In this document: one piece after another, positions 1-6,804 of the stretch
How positions within the stretch are numbered: the first letter of the stretch is position 1
Layout: each line of letters begins with the position of its first letter
From: Nitrospiria bacterium
Lineage (GTDB): Bacteria; Nitrospirota; CAKKRA01; 9FT-COMBO-42-15
NCBI GenBank assembly: GCA_919903585.1
Contig: CAKKST010000436.1
Coordinates: forward strand, 1-15,741
Reading direction: 5' to 3'
DNA length: 15,741 bases
Program-made: the position numbers and the translations under genes
Notes under the pieces: model-generated
The model's input: the letters and a program-made list of their open reading frames with translations, nothing else
Told to the model about the DNA's origin: nothing
Database searches by the model: none

Positions 1-28
1 TGACATTTGCTCTTATCCTCTCTATCAC
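1..28 (-). CDS. possible start of a further gene, cut by the window edge
   Basis: A GTG codon at 28-26 is preceded on the minus strand by GGAG about nine bases upstream, and nine codons run open to the window edge (residues M-I-E-R-I-R-A-N-V). It begins 59 bases after the pheT stop on the same strand with no terminator between, so it could be the third gene of the pheST transcript. Nine residues are too few to identify a product. In many bacteria the cell-division gene zapA follows pheT, but nothing here proves that. Confidence 0.35.
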
Positions 29-87
29 CCTTTTAGCTCCTATGATTTTAATCTGCAATTAATTTAAATCATTATTTACAATAATCT

Positions 88-1785
88 CTAAATCCCTCGT
101 TTTATCTTCAAAATCCTATCAACCGAAATCTCTAAAGCTGCACAGGGGCAGTTGATGCCCCATCTCTCAAGCGCCGCGGGATGAAGCTCGCCGATGAGGC
201 CGAGGTCTTCATTGCCAATAATTATTCTGCCAACCCTTCCATCAATGAATGATGGATGTGCGGCAGGCTCAAGATTGTATTCAAGAGCAAGATAATAGAG
301 CAAAAGATCAAGGTATGAGTGCATCTCTGAAAAGTTTGCATTTGGATGGGCAATTAGCGCAGAAGCATTTAAGATTGTCCTGCTTCCTGTGTCATCTTTT
401 TCATCGCATACACCAGCCTCGCCAACCTCAAAGACCTTGTGAGGATAAAATGCCTTTGAGCTTTCTGCCTCTACACGAAGGAGCGATGGCACAAGCGAAT
501 TTCTTAAAACAGAATAACTCTCTGACATGACATTTGATATCTCGACTAACTTCTCATCAGCAAGATTCATCTTTGTCAAAAGCTCATCCTTTGATGTAAG
601 TATATTGGATATGACCTCCTGAAATCCAAGTCCAACGAACTCCTCCCTTATCCTGTCTGATAAAAATTCTATATCCGAAAGGCTGCCGACAGTGAAGTGA
701 TGGGGCATTACAGGCTTGAATGTATCATACCCGCGGCTTATTGCAAGGTCTTCCACAACATCAATCGGGTGCATAAGGTCATCCCTGAAGCATGGGGCTT
801 TGACACTTATCCTTTTATTTTTAATTTTAATGTCATACCCGTATGAGCTAAGACAGGTTTTTATATCCTTATCCTTCCAGACCTCACCGAGCGCCTTTTC
901 AATCTCATTGTGCGCAACATTTAGAGTGGCTGTAAGGTCAAGCGGTGTCTGTGTCATCCTGCCAAACTCGGTTGCATAGGGGTATTTCACCAATATTGGT
1001 TCTATCTCTGCCCCCCTGTCAAAGAGGTTCACTGCCATTATGTTTATGGCAAGGATGACAAGCCTTATGTCTGTGCCTGTTACCTCTATAAAAAGATTTT
1101 CATCGCCAACCTTTACCTCGCCAATATCCCTGCTGTTGATTATTGGCGGAAAGGAGAGGATTTTATCTTCTTTGTCTATCAAAATGGGATACATCCCCTT
1201 TCCCTTTAGTATCCCGCCAAATTCCTTTCCCTTTGGATGAACAGTCAGTATCTCATTCAGGTTCATCTTTTTTTCAAAGCCGAGCGGCACAAATGAAACC
1301 TCATCCGGCCTTACTGCTTTATAATAGACGGGGAATGTAATCCTCTCAAGATTATAGACACCGATGGCAATGCCCTGTCTCTTTCTGCCAAAGATATATG
1401 AGAGCTTCTCCTGTGTCTGTATTAATTGCGTAAGGATATCTTCTGTTACCTTAATCCCCTTTGCTGTGCAGGCAGCAACATGGGGCCTGATATCTTTAAG
1501 TTCTTTTGAGACAATAATCTCATCCTTTATCTTTTTGGCCTTGAGAAATGAATAGGCCTCTTTCTTATTAGAAAGCCTCCACCTTATCTGCCTTGCAATC
1601 CCCTCGCAACACCAGAGGTCAGGACGATTGCTGTCATTGAGCTCTATCTTTATCTCATCTGTTTTTTCATCAAAGCCCTTCACCTCACCCTTCACCCATT
1701 TCAGGTACTCCTCTAATTTATTAATGGTGAGTTTCTTTTTTAGTAATTTTTCTAAGTCGTTTTTTATTACTGTAATTGTTGGCAT
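88..1785 (-). CDS. pheT: phenylalanine--tRNA ligase beta subunit, archaeal-type short form
   Basis: This is the beta chain of the cytoplasmic alpha2-beta2 enzyme that charges tRNA-Phe. It recognises the tRNA and hydrolyses mischarged Tyr-tRNA-Phe. At 565 residues it matches the archaeal/eukaryotic-type chain rather than the roughly 800-residue bacterial form, and it lacks the N-terminal tRNA-binding (EMAP-like) and C-terminal FDX-ACB regions. The N-terminal B1 region carries IELNDSNRPDLWCCEGIA (about 48-65). A B3/B4 editing-type region follows at about 100-260 (FGRKRQGIAIGVYN; LSFPPIINSRDIG), then a B5 region at about 275-345 and a catalytic-like core to the end. ATG at 1785 is preceded by AAAGG eight bases upstream. 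It follows pheS across a 122-base gap filled by a palindromic repeat, so the two are probably co-transcribed. No truncation or frameshift is seen. Confidence 0.95.
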   Translation of the reverse strand: MPTITVIKNDLEKLLKKKLTINKLEEYLKWVKGEVKGFDEKTDEIKIELNDSNRPDLWCCEGIARQIRWRLSNKKEAYSFLKAKKIKDEIIVSKELKDIRPHVAACTAKGIKVTEDILTQLIQTQEKLSYIFGRKRQGIAIGVYNLERITFPVYYKAVRPDEVSFVPLGFEKKMNLNEILTVHPKGKEFGGILKGKGMYPILIDKEDKILSFPPIINSRDIGEVKVGDENLFIEVTGTDIRLVILAINIMAVNLFDRGAEIEPILVKYPYATEFGRMTQTPLDLTATLNVAHNEIEKALGEVWKDKDIKTCLSSYGYDIKIKNKRISVKAPCFRDDLMHPIDVVEDLAISRGYDTFKPVMPHHFTVGSLSDIEFLSDRIREEFVGLGFQEVISNILTSKDELLTKMNLADEKLVEISNVMSESYSVLRNSLVPSLLRVEAESSKAFYPHKVFEVGEAGVCDEKDDTGSRTILNASALIAHPNANFSEMHSYLDLLLYYLALEYNLEPAAHPSFIDGRVGRIIIGNEDLGLIGELHPAALERWGINCPCAALEISVDRILKIKRGI

Positions 1786-1801
1786 AGTTTACCTTTTATA
1801 A

Positions 1802-1905
1802 TTACCCCTCACCCTACCCCTCTCCCGCAAGGGGAGAGGGAACCATTTGAATCCTTCTCCTCTTATTCCCCTCCCTTGATGGGAGGGGATAAAGGGGAGG
1901 GTGTA
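1802..1905. repeat. double-hairpin GC-rich palindromic element between pheS and pheT
   Basis: Two hairpins lie side by side. CCCTCTCCC (1818-1826) pairs with GGGAGAGGG (1832-1840) around a five-base loop. TCCCCTCCC (1867-1875) pairs with GGGAGGGGA (1881-1889) around TTGAT. The outer ends, ACCCCTCACCCTACCCC on the left and GGGGAGGGTGT on the right, form a loose inverted repeat, so the unit of about 100 bases looks like a MITE-like or REP-like element. It fills almost the whole pheS-pheT spacer. As RNA it would make two strong hairpins inside the operon, but there is no T-run to make it a terminator. The C/G-rich repeats in pheS and at the right window edge look related. Confidence 0.8.
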
Positions 1906-1907
1906 TT

Positions 1908-3485
1908 TCAATACTCTATCTTCAATGTCCTTATCAAATCCAAATCACCAGAAAACAGATCCCTGATATCGTGAAGCCCGAGCGCCACCATTGCCATCCT
2001 GTCAAGTCCAAGTCCCCATGCAATCACAGGCACATCCACGCCAAGCGGTATTGTTACCTCTGGCCTGAACAAGCCCGCGCCGCCAAGCTCCATCCACCCG
2101 AGCTTTGGATGTTTCACATGAAGCTCAACAGATGGCTCTGTGAATGGAAAATATGCTGGCAGAAACTTGCTTATCTCTGCGCCTGCAACCTCATGTGCAA
2201 AGAGCTTTAAAAGACCAAGAAGCGTCCTGAAATTAATCCCCTCTCCAAGCACTATACCCTCTATCTGGAAAAAGTCAGTTGCATGTGTTGCATCCACCTG
2301 CTCATAGCGGAAACACCTTGCAATGGAAAAATATTTTCCCGGAATATTCGGCTTTGCTGCAAGCCTCCTTGCAGATACAGAAGTCCCCTGACTCCTTAGA
2401 ACAAGCTGCCTTGCCCTTTCTTCGCTGAATACATATCTCCAGCCCCTTGACTTTGCCTTTCCACCATTCTGATGAACTGCCTTAACATTTTTTAGATATG
2501 GCTCGTTTATCTTTTTTGCATGATGCGGCTCTTTTAAAAAATATCCGTCGTGTATATCCCTTGCAGGATGAAACTGCGGCATATAAAGGGCATCATTGTT
2601 CCAGAACTCTGCCTCAACAAGCGGCCCCCTCATCTCCTCAAAACCCATGCTAACAAGTTTGTATTTTGTAAAATCCAGAAACTCCCTGTAGGGATGTTTC
2701 CTGCCTGTATCCCTTCGCGGCGGCCTTAGAGATATGTTGTATTTACGAAAGGCCTTTTCCTTCCAGCTTCCATCCTTTAACATGGCAGGGGTGAGCTGGG
2801 AAATCTCCTCTGATGGAGCGGCCTTTTCTGATAAGGCTTTTAAAAGTTTCCTTCCTTCTTCTGTAAGGGAGAATCTTCTTATTGCCTTTTCCTGTATCCT
2901 GAATATCCCCTTTGCCTTTCCCCTTTTTCTGTGATGAAGGGCTATAACATCTTTAATCCCCCCCATCCCCCCCTTTTCTAAAGGGGGGAGAAGGGGGGAT
3001 TTTAAATCTATTTCGCCAGCCTTCTCAAGCCACTCAATTATCTCCTGCAGCCTGTCAAACTCTGCTGTATCATCCTTTATGAGCGAGAGATAGCCACCTT
3101 CAATAATAGAGATAATTCCAGCCTCTTTTAATGCGCCAATCGCAGAGCTTATCTCTGTTGGCTCCATATCGCTCCTTTGCTGGAGGTCTTTGATTGTAAA
3201 TTTTTTTCCTTCTTTTAAATCATTTACTATGCGAAACTCAGGTATCTTTGCTGCTGCATACTTTTTACCAATGTCTGTGAGCGAGACAATCTCGTTTTTT
3301 CCTGTCTCGGAAACAGTCAGCACGCCCTTTACAGAAAGCCAGCCCACAACCATATCAAGCCTTGCCTCATCAAGGCCTGTCTTTGCCATTACCTCTTCAT
3401 CAGAGAGCGCATCAGCCCCTTTAAAGGCATTCAGAAACTTATGCTCCAGCGGATGCAGGCCCTCTATTATTTTTTCAATATCCAT
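1908..3485 (-). CDS. pheS: phenylalanine--tRNA ligase alpha subunit, archaeal-type long form
   Basis: This is the catalytic class II alpha chain of PheRS, which makes phenylalanyl-adenylate and transfers Phe to tRNA. It has 525 residues, against about 340 for the usual bacterial chain. The extra length is an N-terminal winged-helix region (about 1-150) typical of archaeal and eukaryotic PheS. The class II core shows motif 2 (FSIARCFRYEQVDATHATDF, near 385-405), followed by FFQIEG, and motif 3 (GLGLDRMAMVALGLHDIRDL, near 491-510). ATG at 3485 is chosen because TAGGAG sits seven bases upstream; an in-frame GTG at 3509 would add eight residues but has no such site. Residues 163-177 (SPLLPPLEKGGMGGI) are encoded by a palindromic repeat and are not expected in the family. 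A sigma-70-like promoter lies upstream. Confidence 0.95.
   Translation of the reverse strand: MDIEKIIEGLHPLEHKFLNAFKGADALSDEEVMAKTGLDEARLDMVVGWLSVKGVLTVSETGKNEIVSLTDIGKKYAAAKIPEFRIVNDLKEGKKFTIKDLQQRSDMEPTEISSAIGALKEAGIISIIEGGYLSLIKDDTAEFDRLQEIIEWLEKAGEIDLKSPLLPPLEKGGMGGIKDVIALHHRKRGKAKGIFRIQEKAIRRFSLTEEGRKLLKALSEKAAPSEEISQLTPAMLKDGSWKEKAFRKYNISLRPPRRDTGRKHPYREFLDFTKYKLVSMGFEEMRGPLVEAEFWNNDALYMPQFHPARDIHDGYFLKEPHHAKKINEPYLKNVKAVHQNGGKAKSRGWRYVFSEERARQLVLRSQGTSVSARRLAAKPNIPGKYFSIARCFRYEQVDATHATDFFQIEGIVLGEGINFRTLLGLLKLFAHEVAGAEISKFLPAYFPFTEPSVELHVKHPKLGWMELGGAGLFRPEVTIPLGVDVPVIAWGLGLDRMAMVALGLHDIRDLFSGDLDLIRTLKIEY
2952..3006. repeat. palindromic repeat inserted in frame inside pheS
   Basis: The arms TTTAATCCCCCCCATCCCCC and GGGGGGAGAAGGGGGGATTT form an imperfect stem of about 23 bases on each side of a small TTCT-type loop. 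Read with pheS on the minus strand it is free of stops and encodes SPLLPPLEKGGMGGI, residues 163-177 from the ATG at 3485. The peptide falls between the N-terminal winged-helix region and the catalytic core, where an extra loop could be tolerated. The sequence resembles small repeats seen dispersed, intergenic and occasionally intragenic, in other bacterial genomes. Confidence 0.85.
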
Positions 3486-3517
3486 TATATCTCCTACAAT
3501 CGCAGGCACTCACAAAT

Positions 3518-3549
3518 GTCATTCCCGCATGCCTTTAGTGGGAATCCAG
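3518..3549. repeat. short ATTCCCGC-type palindrome in the pheS leader
   Basis: ATTCCCGC (3521-3528) faces GTGGGAAT (3538-3545) across nine bases, flanked by GTC and CCAG. The same pattern occurs at 6747-6796 and, doubled, at 15131-15212. It lies between the predicted promoter and the pheS start, so the pheST mRNA leader should carry this hairpin. Confidence 0.75.
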
Positions 3550-3570
3550 TTTTCTAACGAACCCTGCACT

Positions 3571-3598
3571 AAAATATCACAAAAATAACTTTTGTCAA
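3571..3598 (-). promoter_or_regulatory. predicted sigma-70-type promoter of pheST
   Basis: On the minus strand TTGACA (3598-3593) is followed after 16 bases by TATTTT (3576-3571). Transcription would start near 3564, giving a leader of about 80 bases before the pheS ATG. The -35 box lies just past the stop codon of the upstream CcsA-like gene, and no terminator is visible between them. Confidence 0.6.
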
Positions 3599-3608
3599 GC
3601 TGATTGGT

Positions 3609-4418
3609 TCAAAACTGGTGGGAGCTTTTCATTAATAGGCCGACGCCGACATAGGTGAAGAGGACAATCAGAAAGCCTGCAAGGTTCAGATAGACAACCC
3701 TGTTTCCCTGCCACTCCTTGACAAAAAGTGCATGAAGAAGGCCTGCATAGTATATCCAGATGATTAATGACCAGAGCTCCTTTGGCGTCCACAGCATATA
3801 AGTCCCCCATGCATAAAACGCCCATATCCCGCCGCTTATCATGCCGGCTGAAAAGAGGATAAAGCCCCAAAAGATGGCGCTGTAGGTAATATTATCCATA
3901 GCCTTTTTTGAAGGTGTCTGAAGGCGCGTGCCTGTAAAGTGAAGCCTTTTAATAAGCACAATTATCCCCATTGAAAAGGCGATGGCAAACAAGGCATAGC
4001 TGAAAAATGACGCGGCCACATGTATCTCAAACCAGAGTGTGTTCAATACAGGGATGGGCGGGGATATGCCTTTGGAGGGGAGGAATGACAGAAAGGCAAT
4101 AATTAACCCCAAAGGTATAACAAAGGCGCCAACTGACCTTTCTTTATAGGTCAGCTCTATTACCAGATAAAAGAGCATAATTGACCATGCAAAGAATGAA
4201 AGGGATTCAAAAAGCCCGACAAACGGCGCATGGCCTGAAATAGACCACCTGTAGGCAAGAAAGATCGTGTGGAAAAAAAGGCCTGCAGCAATTAAGTAAA
4301 AGCCGGCAATATATAACCGCCTCCTTTTAGAAAACAGGAGATCAATATATAAAATTGCACTGCCAAGATAGCAGGCTATGGCTATGTAATAAATAATCAG
4401 GGATTGTTCTGTTTCCAT
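3609..4418 (-). CDS. CcsA/ResC/HemX-like cytochrome c assembly family membrane protein
   Basis: An inner-membrane protein of the cytochrome c assembly (CcsA) family, 269 residues with about eight predicted membrane segments. CcsA (ResC) with CcsB (ResB) exports haem and attaches it to CxxCH apocytochromes in system II. The tryptophan-rich signature is clear: WAFYAWGTYMLWTPKELWSL (189-208) and the following WIYYAGLLH, with histidines at 123 and 219 in the usual places. The central motif reads WTPKE where WDPKE is usual. ATG at 4418 is chosen over an in-frame start at 4481 because GAGGGG lies about ten bases upstream and the family begins near METEQSL. It starts four bases after the hydrolase stop. 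No ccsB partner is in the window. HemX, a shorter relative linked to haem synthesis genes, is the main alternative. Confidence 0.85.
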   Translation of the reverse strand: METEQSLIIYYIAIACYLGSAILYIDLLFSKRRRLYIAGFYLIAAGLFFHTIFLAYRWSISGHAPFVGLFESLSFFAWSIMLFYLVIELTYKERSVGAFVIPLGLIIAFLSFLPSKGISPPIPVLNTLWFEIHVAASFFSYALFAIAFSMGIIVLIKRLHFTGTRLQTPSKKAMDNITYSAIFWGFILFSAGMISGGIWAFYAWGTYMLWTPKELWSLIIWIYYAGLLHALFVKEWQGNRVVYLNLAGFLIVLFTYVGVGLLMKSSHQF

Positions 4419-4422
4419 AATG

Positions 4423-5310
4423 TCAATGCCCCTCAATAAACCTGTACACCTCTTCAAACACCCTTTCCCTGTCATAGTCAAGGGTGATTATGTGGCCTGA
4501 GCGCTCAAGCCATACAACCTTTTTATCTGTTGACGCTGCATTATTATAGATATATTCCGGCCCCTTTTCTGAAAGATCAATATCGCCCCGCGATTGTATC
4601 ACAATAAGAGGGCAGGTTATCTTTGCGAGGGATTCCTTACCTGCCTCCATTGAATCAACAAGATGTTTAAGGCTGTTCACAGGATAGAATTCATAAAAGG
4701 GGTTATTGTCCTCAACAGACGAATCCTTTACATCCGGTGGATGCGGTTTCTTTACATAGGTATAAAACAGAAAAAAATTGAGGAGCTTAATCTTGCCCTC
4801 AGTTGAAAGGATGTCGGTCTTCTTCTTTTTTAAAAATACCGCGGGGCTAAGGAGCGCTATGCCGTTTACCTCGTGATTTGCTGCAAGCCTCATGGCAATG
4901 GCGCTGCCGAGGGAAAAGCCTGCTATATAAACAGACCTGTACTCCTTTTTCATTTTTAAGAGCGCCTCTTCCGTTGCCTTATACCAGTCCTCTTTTGTGG
5001 TCTTTTTAAGTTTCCTCGGCGTGCTCCCATGCCCGGGAAGCACAATACCATAAGAGCCAATTTCACGCTCCTCAAGGTATTTACCGAGCGGAAACATCTC
5101 CTGTGATGTGCCTGTGTAACCATGAATAAGGAGCACGCCCTTTTCACCCTTTTTAAATTCAAAGGGCGCTATCCCCCTTACAAGTCCTGTGGCATTATCA
5201 ATGTCCATCCTGCTGATGCTCTTTGACAGGGCATAATTCATATACAGGGAATAGCAGCCATAAGGGCCTGCTATAAGGATAGATAGGAGCAGATAAAGTT
5301 TAATATTCAT
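4423..5310 (-). CDS. alpha/beta hydrolase, carboxylesterase/lipase type, probably membrane-anchored
   Basis: A 295-residue serine hydrolase resembling Est30-type carboxylesterases and monoacylglycerol lipases. The oxyanion region LLIHGYTGTSQ is at about 60-70, the nucleophile elbow GFSLG at 131-135 (Ser133), the acid probably Asp243 in SRGDIDLS, and the catalytic His273 in SGHIITLD. The first 25 residues are hydrophobic (MNIKLYLLLSILIAG), giving a signal anchor that would put the enzyme in the membrane or periplasm. C19 sits in PYGC, a poor lipobox, so a lipoprotein is possible but unlikely. It starts five bases after the response regulator stop and ends four bases before the CcsA-like start, so it is translationally linked to both. 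The substrate cannot be read from the sequence. Confidence 0.85.
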   Translation of the reverse strand: MNIKLYLLLSILIAGPYGCYSLYMNYALSKSISRMDIDNATGLVRGIAPFEFKKGEKGVLLIHGYTGTSQEMFPLGKYLEEREIGSYGIVLPGHGSTPRKLKKTTKEDWYKATEEALLKMKKEYRSVYIAGFSLGSAIAMRLAANHEVNGIALLSPAVFLKKKKTDILSTEGKIKLLNFFLFYTYVKKPHPPDVKDSSVEDNNPFYEFYPVNSLKHLVDSMEAGKESLAKITCPLIVIQSRGDIDLSEKGPEYIYNNAASTDKKVVWLERSGHIITLDYDRERVFEEVYRFIEGH

Positions 5311-5315
5311 ATTAG

Positions 5316-6689
5316 TTAGTGGGTAATCCTGTGATACTTCAGCTTCTCCCAGAGCGATTTCCTGCTTATACCCAGTATCCTCGCTGCCTCAACCTTATTC
5401 CATCCTGTCCGCTCAAGGACGCGCAGGAGGTGGTTGGATTCTGTTTTTGAAAGCACACCCTTTAGGGACGGCAGGTCTCCTCCCTTTTCTGCTATAAGCG
5501 AGCCTTCGCCAACTGCTGCAATCAGGTCAGTAGATTTTATCACCTCGTCATTTGAGAGGGCAACAGCCCTTTCAATAATATTTTCCAGCTCCCTTATGTT
5601 TCCCGGAAAATCATAGTCAATCAATGTCTTTAATGCCTCTGATGAAAGCCTTGCCGCCCTTTTGAGTTTTTCATTAAAACTTTTAAGAAAGTGTTCGATG
5701 AGGAGCGGCATATCCTCTTTTCTGTCGCGCAGAGGGGGAAGCAGTATGGGTATTACCTTTAATCTGTAAAAGAGATCCTCCCTGAATTTACCCTCCGCAA
5801 CTAATTTTTCAAGATCCATCTTTGTTGCAGATATAAGGCGCACATCCACCTTTATCGTCTCCTCGCCGCCTACCCTTTCAAATTCATGCTCCTGTATGAC
5901 ACGAAGGAGTTTAACCTGAATAGACGGCGGTATATCCCCGACCTCGTCAAGGAAGAGCGTCCCGCCGTCTGCAATCTCAAATCTCCCATACCTTCTCTTT
6001 ATGGCGCCTGTAAATGCGCCCCTCTCATGGCCAAAAAGCTCGCTCTCAAGAAGCGTCTCTGTGAGGGCCGCACAGTTCACCTTGATAAATGGCTTGCCTT
6101 TCCTAACGCTGCTCTGATGAATAACGCTTGCAACAAGACCCTTGCCTGTGCCGCTTTCACCCATGACAATCACATTGGAATCTATCCTGCTTACACGTTC
6201 AATAATATCAAAGAGCGCCTGCATCTTCTTGCTCCTGCCAATTATATTGAAAAGGGAATATCTCTCCTCTGTCTGTGCCTTTAATAACTGGTAATCCCTC
6301 TTTAATAACTGATGCTCTAATATCTTTTCCATACGCAATGCAAGGTCTTCTATGGAGAAGGGCTTTGTGATGTAATCGTATGCCCCGCGCTTCATTGCCT
6401 CAACAGCATCCTCCACAGTCCCAAAGGCAGTCATCATTATTACACCTGCGTCAGGCGAGACGCCCTTTACCTCCTTTAATATCTCAATACCGCTTTTCTT
6501 TGGCAAACGGATATCCCAAATTACAATATAATAATCATTCTTCATGATAAGTCCGCTGGCCTCTGCCCCGTCCTCCACAGCGGTCACTGCCCAGCCCTTT
6601 TTCACAAGGGCATCATAGACTGTAATGCGGAGTATCTCGTCATCCTCAACCAATAATATCGCTGGTTTAATTAATGTCTGTGTATTCAT
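5316..6689 (-). CDS. NtrC-family sigma-54-dependent response regulator
   Basis: A 457-residue transcriptional activator. The receiver domain (about 8-125) has the acidic pair in LLVEDDE, phosphoacceptor Asp59 in IWDIRLP, Thr87 and Lys109. The AAA+ domain has Walker A GESGTGKG (177-184), the sigma-54 contact loop GAFTGA (224-229) and Walker B GGTLFLDEVGD (242-252). The C-terminus (about 415-455) is a Fis-type helix-turn-helix (NKVEAARILGISRKSLWEKL). When phosphorylated it should oligomerise and open sigma-54 promoters. It lies downstream of two sensor kinases and is presumably their partner. All key residues are present. A 115-base gap holding a repeat separates it from the second kinase. No convincing -24/-12 promoter was found in this window, so its targets are probably elsewhere. 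Confidence 0.95.
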   Translation of the reverse strand: MNTQTLIKPAILLVEDDEILRITVYDALVKKGWAVTAVEDGAEASGLIMKNDYYIVIWDIRLPKKSGIEILKEVKGVSPDAGVIMMTAFGTVEDAVEAMKRGAYDYITKPFSIEDLALRMEKILEHQLLKRDYQLLKAQTEERYSLFNIIGRSKKMQALFDIIERVSRIDSNVIVMGESGTGKGLVASVIHQSSVRKGKPFIKVNCAALTETLLESELFGHERGAFTGAIKRRYGRFEIADGGTLFLDEVGDIPPSIQVKLLRVIQEHEFERVGGEETIKVDVRLISATKMDLEKLVAEGKFREDLFYRLKVIPILLPPLRDRKEDMPLLIEHFLKSFNEKLKRAARLSSEALKTLIDYDFPGNIRELENIIERAVALSNDEVIKSTDLIAAVGEGSLIAEKGGDLPSLKGVLSKTESNHLLRVLERTGWNKVEAARILGISRKSLWEKLKYHRITH

Positions 6690-6746
6690 AAACCTACCTA
6701 TTTACGAAAATCTTGCGGAATGCCGCTACCGCCAAAATCTTCTTTT

Positions 6747-6796
6747 GTCATTCCTGCCCCGTATCAAGTACTGGGTAAACTCCAGCAGGAATCCAG
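6747..6796. repeat. ATTCCTGC..GCAGGAAT inverted repeat in the kinase-regulator gap
   Basis: GTCATTCCTGC (6747-6757) is matched by GCAGGAAT (6785-6792) followed by CCAG, with 27 bases between. It has the same family ends as the repeats at 3518-3549 and 15131-15212. It makes up nearly half of the spacer between the second kinase and the response regulator. Confidence 0.7.
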
Positions 6797-6804
6797 TTTC
6801 TTTT

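Noticed and set aside
88..1785. Truncated pheT because it is far shorter than the E. coli protein
   Set aside because: The start and end are both clean and the length suits the archaeal-type beta chain. The matching long alpha chain confirms the type.
3486..3509. Longer pheS start at the GTG at 3509
   Set aside because: It would add eight residues without a ribosome site. TAGGAG is placed seven bases before the ATG at 3485, and the protein family begins near MDIEKIIEGL.
4419..4481. Longer CcsA-like start at 4481
   Set aside because: The extra 21 residues (MTMTGKGCLKRC...) overlap the hydrolase end, look unlike a membrane protein start, and lack a better ribosome site than the GAGGGG before 4418.
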